From contig DUCC01000002.1 in NCBI GenBank assembly GCA_012959995.1, positions 62,001 through 126,000 of the forward strand: a stretch of DNA of 64,000 nucleotides, in the 5' to 3' direction. Origin of the DNA: Acidimicrobiia bacterium. Its GTDB lineage: Bacteria; Actinomycetota; Acidimicrobiia; Acidimicrobiales; MedAcidi-G1. The notes under the pieces were generated by a model. It was not told the origin of the DNA and searched no databases. It worked only from the letters and a program-made list of their open reading frames with translations. Within the stretch, counting starts at the first letter, position 1. Each line of letters starts with the position of its first letter. This document shows, piece after piece, positions 17,716 to 27,000 of this stretch. The translations under genes were made by a program, and so were the position numbers.

Positions 17716-18338
17716 TATTTCTCTTCCTCGGCGGCTTCTTCAGCAACTTCCTCAGCTACCTCTTCAGCAACTTCCTCAGCTACCTCTTCAGCAACTTCCT
17801 CAGCAACTTCCTCAGCTACCTCTTCAGCAACTTCCTCAGCAACTTCCTCAGCTACCTCTTCAGCTACCTCTTCAGCTACCTCTTCAGCAACTTCCTCAGC
17901 AACTTCCTCAGCTACCTCTTCAGCAACTTCCTCAGCTACCTCTTCAGCAACTTCCTCAGCAACTTCCTCAGCAACTTCCTCAGCTACCTCTTCAGCAACT
18001 TCCTCAGCAACTTCCTCAGCTACCTCTTCAGCAACTTCCTCGACAACTGGCTTTGCTTTGGCTACCGGAGCAACAAATGCTTCGCCAGAAAAATCTTCCC
18101 AAGCACCAGAGATCTCCAAAAGTTTCTTTACTCGATCCGAAGGCTGGGCACCATGGCGCAACCAGTGCACCGCCTTGTCATTATCAATTTTGATAATCGA
18201 TGGATCGTTAAGCGGATCATAAAAACCCACCACTTCAAGGAAACGGCCGTTACGCGCTTTGCGCGAGTCGGCAGCTACCACTCGGTAGGTCGGTTGCTTC
18301 TTTTTTCCCATCCGCATTAGGCGGAGTTTTACGGCCAC
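17715..18338 (-). CDS. rpsP: 30S ribosomal protein S16 with a 108-residue EEVA repeat tail
   Basis: S16 is an early-assembly 30S protein. Residues 1 to about 85 are a normal S16 (VKLRLMRMGKKKQPTYRVV, ADSRKARNGRFLEVVGFYDP). A short linker (AFVAPVAKAKPVV) leads to 25 consecutive EEVA units from residue 100 to 199, then EEAAEEEK. Typical S16 proteins are 80-150 residues, and this one has 207. If helical, the tail would be about 16 nm long and carries about 50 negative charges. The start is GTG. It is the first gene of the rpsP-khpA-rimM-trmD-rplS cluster, with 140 non-coding bases before it that probably hold its promoter. Confidence 0.95.
   Translation of the reverse strand: MAVKLRLMRMGKKKQPTYRVVAADSRKARNGRFLEVVGFYDPLNDPSIIKIDNDKAVHWLRHGAQPSDRVKKLLEISGAWEDFSGEAFVAPVAKAKPVVEEVAEEVAEEVAEEVAEEVAEEVAEEVAEEVAEEVAEEVAEEVAEEVAEEVAEEVAEEVAEEVAEEVAEEVAEEVAEEVAEEVAEEVAEEVAEEVAEEVAEEAAEEEK
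17742..18041 (-). repeat. 25 tandem 12-bp repeats of two synonymous types (rpsP tail)
   Basis: 25 in-frame 12-base units encode EEVA. Read along the plus strand they are of two kinds: A (core GCAACTTCC) and B (core GCTACCTCT), both encoding the same four residues. Their order is ABABAABAABBBAABABAAABAABA. The mixed order suggests repeated slippage or unequal exchange with the protein sequence held constant. Confidence 0.92.
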
Positions 18339-18478
18339 GACGGGCTCACTCTCTTATCGTCAGGTCCGGCTCAAAGGCACGGTTCGGTTTTATGTAGGGG
18401 CCAGATAATGGGCACCCATTCGGAGAAACAGTCTGCCTGATGAAAAGACGTTTCCCGCCCTTTATCCGACATATCTCT

Positions 18479-19939
18479 CTATCCGAATGGGTTTCCTCCA
18501 CCAAGGTCAAATCCTTCAAAACCCGCCGAGGGGTCATTTTCGCCCAAACCAGGGAGCGACAAACCCTTTTTTGGCAAAGGAGCCGGGCCCCGTTGGGTGG
18601 TACGCCCGCCACCTTTTCGTCCCTTTTTTCCTCGTTTTTTCTTTCCCCGAGAGCCGCCGCCCATTTGCTTCATCATCTTTTTCATCTCGCGAAACTGTTT
18701 AACCAATTGGGTTACCTCGGCTACCTGCGTGCCGCTTCCTTGGGCAATCCGCATCCGTCGCGAGCCATCAATCATCTCGGGTTGCGCCCGTTCGGCCTCC
18801 GTCATGGAATGAATGATCCCCTCCAAGCGGTCGATGCGCCCCTCATCAACCTCGGTATCGACTCCCTTCATCTGTTGAGCCATCCCAGGAACCATGCCCA
18901 TCAAATTACTAATCGGGCCCATCTTACGTAGTTGTCGGATCTGTTCTAAAAAGTCATCCAAAGTAAACGTGCCGTCAAGCATGCGGGCGGCGGCAGCTTC
19001 CGCTTCTTCTTTTTCGAAAGTTTCCTCAGCCTTTTCGATAAGCGTTTCGACATCGCCCATGCCAAGAATACGGCTAGCTAAACGGTCCGGGTGAAACGCT
19101 TCGAAGTCTTCAAGGTTTTCGCCCGTGGAAGCAAAAGCGATCGGTTTCCCCACCACTTGGCGAATGGAAAGCGCCGCCCCGCCTCGAGCGTCACCGTCCA
19201 GTTTGGTCAAGATGACCGCATCAAGAGCCAAACGCTCGTGAAAGATCTCGGCTACCCCGACGGCATCTTGGCCGGTCATAGCGTCCACCACCAAGAAGGT
19301 GTAGTCCGGATTGATAGCGGCCGAGATGTTCGCCACCTCATCCATAAGGTCGTCGTCTATCGAGAGACGCCCTGCGGTGTCGCAAATAAGCACGTCGCGC
19401 CCTAAACGCTGTGCCTCTGCCAGACCCGCCGCCGCCACCGCTACCGGGTCGCTGGACTCGCTAAACACCGGAACCGAGAGTCGGTCGCCAAGCGTCCTTA
19501 GTTGCTCAACCGCCGCCGGGCGAGCCAAGTCGGCGCCCACCAACAACGGGTTCCGGCCCTGTGATTTAAACCATCGAGCCAACTTGGCGGCCGTCGTAGT
19601 TTTACCCGAGCCTTGCAAACCAGCCAACAGAACAACCGTGGGGGGCTTTGAGGCGTAGGCCAGACGCATGGTTTCACCGCCCAGAACGACGGTGAGCTCC
19701 TCGAGCACAATCTTTACGACCTGTTGGCCGGGGTTCAAAATACCGCTGAGCTCTTCGCCCAAAGCGCGCTCGCGAATACGATCTTGAAGGGTACGGATAA
19801 CCCCTAAGTTGACGTCAGCTTCCAGAAGGGCGCTACGGATTTCCGCCAAGATCTCATCGATCTCTTCAGGGCCCAGACGGCCCTTACCACGGATCTTTTT
19901 GAGGATTCCCTCAAAACGGTTGCTAAGACTTTCAAACAT
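18479..19939 (-). CDS. ffh: Signal recognition particle protein Ffh
   Basis: Ffh binds 4.5S RNA and signal peptides and delivers ribosomes to FtsY. The 486-residue protein has the N domain (1-90), the GTPase G domain with Walker A GLQGSGKTTTAAKLA (about 108), DTAGR, TKLDGDARGG, and a Met-rich M domain (from about 300; FREMKKMMKQMGGG). A Lys/Gly-rich tail follows. No SRP RNA gene was recognised in the window. The 140 bases after its stop hold only the inferred rpsP promoter region; ftsY precedes it by 22 bases. Confidence 0.97.
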   Translation of the reverse strand: MFESLSNRFEGILKKIRGKGRLGPEEIDEILAEIRSALLEADVNLGVIRTLQDRIRERALGEELSGILNPGQQVVKIVLEELTVVLGGETMRLAYASKPPTVVLLAGLQGSGKTTTAAKLARWFKSQGRNPLLVGADLARPAAVEQLRTLGDRLSVPVFSESSDPVAVAAAGLAEAQRLGRDVLICDTAGRLSIDDDLMDEVANISAAINPDYTFLVVDAMTGQDAVGVAEIFHERLALDAVILTKLDGDARGGAALSIRQVVGKPIAFASTGENLEDFEAFHPDRLASRILGMGDVETLIEKAEETFEKEEAEAAAARMLDGTFTLDDFLEQIRQLRKMGPISNLMGMVPGMAQQMKGVDTEVDEGRIDRLEGIIHSMTEAERAQPEMIDGSRRMRIAQGSGTQVAEVTQLVKQFREMKKMMKQMGGGSRGKKKRGKKGRKGGGRTTQRGPAPLPKKGLSLPGLGENDPSAGFEGFDLGGGNPFG

Positions 19940-19961
19940 CGTTGATGAGTGTGCCGCAGAA

Positions 19962-20852
19962 TCAGCCGAATAAGGCGTCTACGAAGGCAGTTGGCTCAAA
20001 AATCATTAAATCTTCAATACTTTCGCCTACCCCTACCAGTTTGACCGGAATACCCAACTCGCTTTGGATAGCCAAAACAATGCCGCCCCGCGCTGAACCA
20101 TCCAGTTTGGTCAGCACCACACCCGTGACCTCAGCAGCTTCGGTGAACTGCTTGGCCTGCATCAAACCATTTTGGCCGGTGGTGGCATCAAGCACCAATA
20201 AGGTCTCGGTCACCGTACCGGCCCCTTTTTCGGCCACCCGGCGTACTTTACGCAACTCATCCATCAAGTTGCTTTTGGTGTGCACCCGGCCTGCGGTGTC
20301 GGCCAAAACCAAGCCGCTTCCTCGGGCCGCTGCGTGTTCAACCGCATCAAAAATTACTGAACTGGGGTCAGACCCTTCAGCCCCAGAAATAATCGTCACC
20401 TCAGAACGGTTTCCCCATTGGGTCAGTTGCTCAACGGCGGCCGCTCGAAAAGTATCACCAGCGGCCAGCACCACCGAACGCCCCGCAGTTATTTCTCGAT
20501 GCGTCAACTTGCCGATGGTGGTGGTTTTTCCCACCCCGTTGACACCCACGAACAGCCATACGCTAGGGGCCCCGCTTCGGTTCAGTTCCAAGTCAGCATC
20601 CTGGAAAAAGCGCACCATTTCTTCACGTAACAGGTCCAGCACTTCCTCCGGGTCAACCACCGAATTCTCTTCGGCTTGGCGACGTACCTGTTCGAGCAAA
20701 CTACTCGTCGTAGGTAACCCAACATCGGCTCCCAAAAGAGCTTCTTCGAGATCGTCCCAAACTGCTTGATCCACCTGAGGGCGAGAACGAAAACCCCCTA
20801 ACCGGTCAGAAAAAGAAGCCCGGGGTTTTCCCAGTTTGTTGCGCAAACTCAT
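19962..20852 (-). CDS. ftsY: SRP receptor FtsY (NG domain only)
   Basis: FtsY is the GTPase receptor that docks the Ffh-ribosome complex at the membrane. The 296-residue protein consists of the N and G domains: DDLEEALLGADVG, GVNGVGKTTTIGKLTH (Walker A), AAGDTFRAAAVEQL, DTAGRVHTKSNLM and TKLDGSARGG. It lacks the long acidic A domain of E. coli FtsY; membrane contact would depend on the short basic N-terminus (MSLRNKLGKPRASFSDRLGG). It is followed by ffh. Confidence 0.96.
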   Translation of the reverse strand: MSLRNKLGKPRASFSDRLGGFRSRPQVDQAVWDDLEEALLGADVGLPTTSSLLEQVRRQAEENSVVDPEEVLDLLREEMVRFFQDADLELNRSGAPSVWLFVGVNGVGKTTTIGKLTHREITAGRSVVLAAGDTFRAAAVEQLTQWGNRSEVTIISGAEGSDPSSVIFDAVEHAAARGSGLVLADTAGRVHTKSNLMDELRKVRRVAEKGAGTVTETLLVLDATTGQNGLMQAKQFTEAAEVTGVVLTKLDGSARGGIVLAIQSELGIPVKLVGVGESIEDLMIFEPTAFVDALFG

Positions 20853-20900
20853 AGAGCGGCAATCCTACCGTTGGCCCGGCAATCCACTAGGTTCAATTGC

Positions 20901-22121
20901 TCAATCTAAGAAACTGTCAAGGTCGCCAAGTTCTACAACCGCTACCCCGGCTACCCCTTCGCGTTGGTAGCCCAATTCAATGACCATCCCCGGCAACCTG
21001 AGTTGAATATCGGCCCGTAAAGTGCCCATTCCGCCCATCGGTACACCTTCGGACGAGACGATCAAATCGCCCACCTGTAGCCCGGCGAGGGCCGCCGGGG
21101 ACCCTTCGGTTATTTCAACGATGACGGCCCCTGAGCGGCCATCTAATGGCGATTCACCTCGAATGCCTAGCCATGCGGTACCTACCGGTTCGCCGTTGAG
21201 CAAGCGTTCGGCCACCAACAACACCGTGTCGATGGGGAGGGCAAACCCAATCCCCGCGTTTGCTTCAGCGACCCCATCGGTTCGAATTGACGTGTTCATG
21301 CCAATAACCCGACCCGAACGGTCCGCTAAAGGGCCCCCAGAGTTCCCTGGGTTAATGGGTGCGTCGGTTTGGATAGTGGCCACCCCGGCGCACTCTGCGC
21401 TATTTCCGCCGCCCACCTCGCACCCGTACGAAGGGATAACCCGACCCAATGCGCTAATAATTCCCGAAGTCACCGACTGTGAAAGGCCAAACGGGCTTCC
21501 CACGGCAACGGCAAGTTGACCCACTTGTAGCTCGTCGCTGGGCCCAAACACCGCAGGCACCAGGCCGTCAACGGCTTCGGTTAAGCGAATTACTGAAACG
21601 TCGCGGCGAATATCTACCCCAACTATTTCTGCTTCTATCCGTTGACCGTTGGACAGGGTTACCAACGCAAGTTCTGCGTCGCCAATCACGTGACCATTGG
21701 TGACGATGTGGCCCTCTTGATCCATGATTATGCCCGAGCCTTGCCCCACCAAAGGGATTTCAATAAGCACCACTGAAGGAGACACGGCTTGAGCCACCGC
21801 CACTACCGGCTCATCACCAGGGTCCAACACCAGTGCCTCGCCCATAACAATAGAGATTGACGAAGTTTCGTCAGTATTTTTTTCATTATCTAGCAGGCCA
21901 GGAAGAAGCCAACCGGCTACTCCGCCCAGCCCCAATAAAATCAGCACAGCCACCAAGACGAAAAAAAATCTCCGTCTACCAGATGCCGGAGAGGACTCGA
22001 CAGGAACGTGCACCAGCTCGGCCAACGAAGCCTCTACCGCCGGGTCTAAAACCTCCCCAACAAAAAGAGGCTCCTCAATATCAGGAACCTCTAAGTCAGG
22101 TTGTTCATTGTTCTCGTCCAC
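20901..22121 (-). CDS. Membrane-anchored HtrA/DegP-type serine protease (PepD-like)
   Basis: A 406-residue protease: acidic cytoplasmic N-terminus (1-50), one membrane helix (52-74), a trypsin-like domain with catalytic H144 (TNGHVI), D174 (IRRDVSVIR) and S261 (NPGNSGGPL), and a C-terminal PDZ domain (about 305-400). These proteases act outside the membrane on misfolded proteins or envelope substrates. It is third in a response regulator-kinase-protease series resembling MprA-MprB-PepD of mycobacteria, suggesting it is the effector of an envelope-stress pathway. A small insert before the active-site loop carries two cysteines (YGCEVGGGNSAEC). The start is GTG, with TAGGTT six bases before it, so it may also be transcribed separately. 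Confidence 0.92.
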   Translation of the reverse strand: MDENNEQPDLEVPDIEEPLFVGEVLDPAVEASLAELVHVPVESSPASGRRRFFFVLVAVLILLGLGGVAGWLLPGLLDNEKNTDETSSISIVMGEALVLDPGDEPVVAVAQAVSPSVVLIEIPLVGQGSGIIMDQEGHIVTNGHVIGDAELALVTLSNGQRIEAEIVGVDIRRDVSVIRLTEAVDGLVPAVFGPSDELQVGQLAVAVGSPFGLSQSVTSGIISALGRVIPSYGCEVGGGNSAECAGVATIQTDAPINPGNSGGPLADRSGRVIGMNTSIRTDGVAEANAGIGFALPIDTVLLVAERLLNGEPVGTAWLGIRGESPLDGRSGAVIVEITEGSPAALAGLQVGDLIVSSEGVPMGGMGTLRADIQLRLPGMVIELGYQREGVAGVAVVELGDLDSFLD

Positions 22122-22127
22122 CGGTTT

Positions 22128-22133
22128 AACCTA
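22128..22133 (-). promoter_or_regulatory. Candidate -10 element for the HtrA-type protease
   Basis: Minus-strand TAGGTT ends exactly 6 bases before the GTG start at 22121, consistent with a leaderless transcript. Confidence 0.35.
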
Positions 22134-22160
22134 CGCCGCGCACAGTAAAACAGTTGCCAT

Positions 22161-23357
22161 TTATGCCTCAACGTAACGGGGGAACCAAAGGGTGAACGTT
22201 GCCCCTTCGCCCAAGCCAGACCGAACCGTGACCTGACCTCCGTGACCTTCCGCTATTTGCCGCACGATTGCTAGTCCTAAACCCGATCGCCCATCTTCTC
22301 GAGAAGAAGCACGATCTCCTTTCCAAAAGCGTTGAAAAACTCGCGGAAGATCTTGAGCAGAAAGACCCGGCCCATCATCGGCTACCGAAATCCATATTTG
22401 TTGATCGTCATGGCCGGCAGTAACCGCCACCAATCCTTGAGGATCCACCACGCGCAATGCGTTATTCAACAAGTTGGCCAGTGCCCTACGCAAAGCCACC
22501 CCATCTCCCACTACCAAAAGGTCTGGAGCGACCTTGGCGTTTAATACTGCTTGCGCTCGAGTCGCTGCTGCGGCAAAATCTTCAACCGTTTCGGCCACCA
22601 AAATCGAAAGGTCAAGTGGCTCACGTTGGGCATCTGGGCGTTTGTGATGGGCATAAAGCAACAAGTCGTCGACTAGCGCCGACATCCGTATCGCTGAACG
22701 GCCCGCTACTTCACCAGCAATCCGGAAGTCTCCGGTGGTGGCTTCGGGGTCGTCCATCACCACATCAAGGTTGGTGCGCATAACCGCTAAAGGATTCCGC
22801 AATTCATGCGAAGCCTCTTGAATAAACCGGCGCTGACCTTCGAAAGCTTCGTCTAGGCGATCCAGCATGTTGTCAAAAGTGTCCGCCAAGTCACGGAGTT
22901 CGTCAGTGGGCCCGCCAAGTTCTATTCGTTGCGACAGGTCGGTGGCTTGAATATGGCGAGCTACCGCAGTAATCCTGCCGATAGGCCGCAGCACCATTCC
23001 CGAAACGTACCAGCCGATCACCATGCTGGCCAGAAACAAAGCAACCAACGACACCACAGAATACGAGCGCAGTTGGGTTAAAGCTCGCCGATTGACCGCC
23101 TGTTCAAAAGCCACCAAATAAGGCTGCGCCTCTTCAAGTACAAGAGAGGAATCCGCCACGCTGTTGCGCACGTTGAGCTCTTCCATTTCTTCACCAAGTA
23201 CCTGAAAAGCAGCGGTGCGAGACATCGGTTCATCGTCAAGGGCATTCGACAAACTTAAATAAATTCCCCCCACCACCAGCGAAGCCAAGCCAAATAACAA
23301 TATTGAGTACAAAAATGCCAGACGTATTCGGATGCTTCCTAACGGCGGTTTCTTCAC
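22161..23357 (-). CDS. Sensor histidine kinase (MprB/CpxA-like)
   Basis: A 398-residue membrane kinase: TM1 about 12-33, a ~60-residue external domain, TM2 about 98-120, HAMP domain 120-173, HisKA with the phosphoacceptor H184 in EASHELRNPL, and a HATPase domain with the N box (LLNNALRVVD), G1 (VADDGPGLS) and G2 (GRSGLGLAI). It should phosphorylate the adjacent response regulator in response to an envelope signal. The start is GTG; GTGA overlaps the regulator stop, so expression is coupled. Confidence 0.95.
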   Translation of the reverse strand: MKKPPLGSIRIRLAFLYSILLFGLASLVVGGIYLSLSNALDDEPMSRTAAFQVLGEEMEELNVRNSVADSSLVLEEAQPYLVAFEQAVNRRALTQLRSYSVVSLVALFLASMVIGWYVSGMVLRPIGRITAVARHIQATDLSQRIELGGPTDELRDLADTFDNMLDRLDEAFEGQRRFIQEASHELRNPLAVMRTNLDVVMDDPEATTGDFRIAGEVAGRSAIRMSALVDDLLLYAHHKRPDAQREPLDLSILVAETVEDFAAAATRAQAVLNAKVAPDLLVVGDGVALRRALANLLNNALRVVDPQGLVAVTAGHDDQQIWISVADDGPGLSAQDLPRVFQRFWKGDRASSREDGRSGLGLAIVRQIAEGHGGQVTVRSGLGEGATFTLWFPRYVEA

Positions 23358-24043
23358 GAAGATTGACTACCCAACAAGCGGTAACCCCGACCAACCACCG
23401 TTTCAAGCAACTCATTTTCTTCACCGTCGGTAACTTTTTTACGCAAGGTCCCGATAGTCACTCTTACCGTGTTGGTGAACGGGTCGGCGTGTTCGTCCCA
23501 CACGTGTTCCAACAAATCTTCTTGAGACACCACCTCGCCAGGCCGAGACATGAAGTAATGCAACACGGCAAACTCTTTGGCCGTTAACGACAAATCTCTG
23601 CTACCCCGCGAAACTTGGTGGCGAGCGGCATCAAGGCTGAGGCCCCCAACTTTGAGTACCGCTCCCCCTTGCCCAGCGTTGCGGCGAAGGAGCGATCGCA
23701 CCCGAGCAGCCAACTCTTCAAAAGCAAACGGCTTTACCAAATAATCGTCGGCCCCCACATCAAGGCCGGCAATGCGATCTTCAATAGTGTCACGGGCGGT
23801 GAGCATTAAAATACGTGGAACCAAACCTTCGGGCGGATTCTCACGCAAAGCCACGCAAACGTCAAGACCGTCGATACCGGGCATGGTCAGGTCAAGACAC
23901 ACCAAGTCGTAAGGCGTGTACGACGCCTTTTGTAATGCTTCCTCGCCCCCGAAAGCCACATCAACGGCGTAGCCCTGACGGCGAAGGCCTCGAGCCACCG
24001 CCTCTACAAGGTCAACCTCATCGTCAACGACTAGAATCCGCAT
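23354..24043 (-). CDS. OmpR/PhoB-family response regulator (MprA-like)
   Basis: A 229-residue two-domain regulator: receiver domain with D51 as phosphorylation site, acidic pocket DDE at 7-9 and K104 (LVKPF); C-terminal winged-helix DNA-binding domain (about 130-225) with VRVTIGTLRKKV and VVGRGYRL. It is the first gene of the regulator-kinase-protease module. TACCGT lies six bases before the ATG with no clear Shine-Dalgarno, so the module probably has its own leaderless promoter, 51 bases downstream of... the transcription-wise preceding gene smc ends at 24095. Confidence 0.95.
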   Translation of the reverse strand: MRILVVDDEVDLVEAVARGLRRQGYAVDVAFGGEEALQKASYTPYDLVCLDLTMPGIDGLDVCVALRENPPEGLVPRILMLTARDTIEDRIAGLDVGADDYLVKPFAFEELAARVRSLLRRNAGQGGAVLKVGGLSLDAARHQVSRGSRDLSLTAKEFAVLHYFMSRPGEVVSQEDLLEHVWDEHADPFTNTVRVTIGTLRKKVTDGEENELLETVVGRGYRLLGSQSS

Positions 24044-24049
24044 ACCTTG

Positions 24050-24055
24050 ACGGTA
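24050..24055 (-). promoter_or_regulatory. Candidate -10 element for the two-component module
   Basis: Minus-strand TACCGT ends 6 bases before the ATG at 24043, between smc and the response regulator gene. Confidence 0.4.
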
Positions 24056-24094
24056 CCGCGCTTAACCCCTCGGTTGCTGTCGCCTCGCCGGTAC

Positions 24095-27000
24095 TTAAAG
24101 AGTTGCCGGCGTGTCTGAAAAAACTACCGGCTGATTTACTGCGTGGTTTTCCATTCGTTCGCTCACTACTTTTGACGAGCCACCGGGGGCCATAGAGACC
24201 CCGTACAAGCAGTCTGCGGCTTCCATGGTGCGTTTTTGGTGACTCACGATAAGCAACTGAGCATCTTCACGGAACTGCTCGACCAACCCTAAGAAGCGAT
24301 GCAAGTTCACGTCATCGAGGGCTGCTTCTACTTCGTCCATCACATAGAACGGAGACGGACGGCTACGGAACACGCCAAACAAGAAAGCCAAAGCGGTGAG
24401 CGAGCGTTCTCCACCCGACAGCAAGGAAAGTTTCTTCACGTTCTTACCTGACGGCCGTGCTTCTACTTCAATACCGGTGTTCAGTAAGTCGTCCGGGTCG
24501 GTGAGCCGGAGTTTCCCGGTGCCGCCCGGGAACAGCCCAGAGAACAAGTCAGTGAAGTGCTCGGATACCTCTGCCCATGCTGAAGCGAACACCCGAACAA
24601 TCTCTTCATTTACTGAGTTAATAACCTTGCGGAGTTCACGACGAGTTGAACGAATGTCGTCAAGTTGTTCCTGTTGAAAATCGTGACGCTCGGTGAGGGC
24701 CTCAAACTCTTCAAGAGCCAGAGGGTTTATGGGGCCCATTATCTTGAGGTCGCGTTCAAGTTCTGCCAAACGAGCCGGGCCAGATACTCCTTCAAGAAAC
24801 TCCGGCGCCGGGGTGTCCAAAATGGCTTCCGGCTCACGGTCAAATTCGGTTCGGATGGTGACCGAAAGGTTTTCTAAACGCAACCGGGTTTCTGCCCGCT
24901 GAATTTCTAAACGCGATTGGCGTTCTCGTAACGACGACAGGCTTCGTTCAGCGGCGGTTCGATCTCGACGGATACCGTCTAAGCGTGCCACTACGGCCCT
25001 CACCCGCTCAGACTGCAGGCGGCGAGTTTCACGCAACCCTTCAAGGCGAAGTTCAATTCGAGAGACCCGCTCATCTAGCAGGGCCATAAGTCGCCGACTT
25101 ACCGCTTCGCGCCGGTCAAGTTGTTGCCGTTGTGCCGAAGCATGTTGATGAGCCTCGGCCAAATTAATCATTTGAGCCTGCTGCTGTTCGAGTCGGCGTT
25201 CTACTGCGCTTCGCCGTGCGGTGACGTCGGCAAAGTGCACTTCGTGGGCGGTGCGATGCCGGCTTAGTTCGGTGGTTCGTTCTTCTAGGCGTTGCCGGTC
25301 GGCCACCATCCGGCGCCCATCAGACGCTGACTCTTCTTCACTTGCTTGCAGGGCAGGCAGGCGTTGTTCGAGCACTGCTACCCGTTCCTGGTAGTCGCTT
25401 TGCCTCCCCGTTAACTCAGATATTTGTGATTGGAGTGATTCTATTTCGAGCCCAAAATCTCGGCGTTCAGATTGCAGTTGTTGTAACGCCTTGGCAGCCG
25501 CATTGAACTCATTGTCGTGTTCGTCGAGCGACCGGGTCACGCTCAGCAATTCTTGATCAAAATCTGCAGCCCGTTTCTCTGCTTCGTCAAAAGCTCGTTG
25601 GCTGTTGTTTCGCTCTGTTTCGGCCGCTACCAGTCGGACCTCCGCTTCGCCCAGCGCAGCACCGGTGGCGCCGCCACGGTCGCCGCCGATACGCCATCCA
25701 GAAGGGCCAAAACGGTCGCCATCTCGGGTAACCAACACTGCGGTGGGGTCTTCTATGGCCAAGTCAATCGCTTTGACGCTTCCGCCCGTTACCAACGTGA
25801 CGTGCGCCAATAAGCGATCCAGAAGCTCGTTTACTCCCGCCACACTCGACCGGACATGAGCGCGAACGTTGGAACCGGTTGGGGCAGGGCGAGGGTCGGT
25901 TGCCGCCCCGGTTAAGGCAATGACTGCTGCCTTAAAGTTGCCTCGCTGAAGTGCGCCGATGGCTTCTTTGGCACTTACCGTTCCTTGCACCACAACGGCG
26001 TCTAAGGCTTCGCCGGCTGCTGCCTCGAAAGCCGCTTCGTACCCAGCATCTACTTCTACGAGATCCAGCAAAGTACCCAGTACGCCATCAACCGCCGCCA
26101 AGTGTGCCGCACCCGCTCGCGACCGGGCTTCGTCCAGAGCCATGGTTAGGGCCTCTACACGGGCACTGATGGTGCGTAGGTCGGCTTCGGCGGTCATTAA
26201 CCGTTCCCATCCGGCATTGCGATCTTGGGCCGCTTGACCGGCTTGTTTTTCTAAAGCGGTGGCTTCAACCATGAGCGGTTCTTCGACTACGTCGCCTTCA
26301 GAAAGACGGGCCCGTAGTCGTTCGGTCTCTACGTCAAGACGCTGCCTTGACGCTTCGAGAGCGGTCTTGCGATCTACCAGTCGGTGGTTTTGATTTTCTG
26401 TTTGCTCAGCTGAAGTGCGCAAAACTCCCAACTCGCCGCGAACCTCAGCAGCCATGCCGTCCATGGCCGGCATGCCTTCTGCCCATTCCTGTTCAAAAGA
26501 GGCACGATCTGCAGTTAACTCCGTTTCTGACAAAGCAAGCCGTTCAGCTTCTGGAGCGAACGATTCCGATTCGACCAAGAGTCCCGCCAGTTCTGCTTCT
26601 GCGCTGACTACTTCAGATTCTAGGTCAAGCACCATTTGTTGAGAGGCTGAGGCCAAGCGGTCGTTTTCAATGCTCCGCAAACGCTCGACAAGTACCCCGC
26701 GTAAACCGCGCCCACGTTCTCTTAACGCTTCGTGACGCACCAACTGGTCGCCCAGGTCGTCTCCGCCTCGAGCCACTAACTCGGCTTCTGCGGTGGCGAC
26801 TTCTGCATCAAGGCGGCCCAGGTCTGCTTTGGCCGTTACTTCTTCCCGGGCCAAAGAAGCACGCTGTTCTGCTTCGGTTTGTGCTTGACGGCGCAACCCA
26901 ATCATTTCGGTGGCGGCACGGTGTAGTCGCAGAGCATTGAGTTCGACGATTAAATCACCATGGCGGCGGGCTGCTTCGGCTTGTCGTTCCAAGGGGCGCA

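Noticed and set aside
8960-18041. Direct repeats that could suggest CRISPR arrays
   Set aside because: The 45-base and 12-base units are adjacent without spacers and keep the reading frame of rpsB and rpsP.
17401-18222. Long plus-strand frame with a repeated SSAT pattern
   Set aside because: It is the reverse-strand reading of the S16 EEVA repeat and has no gene features of its own.
18346-18612. 88-residue minus-strand frame overlapping the end of ffh
   Set aside because: No homology pattern or ribosome-binding site; most of it is an alternative reading of ffh.
20364-20375. GGGGTCAGACCC inside ftsY, matching the core of the 47625 palindrome
   Set aside because: It encodes conserved FtsY residues and lacks the long arms, so it looks like coincidence.
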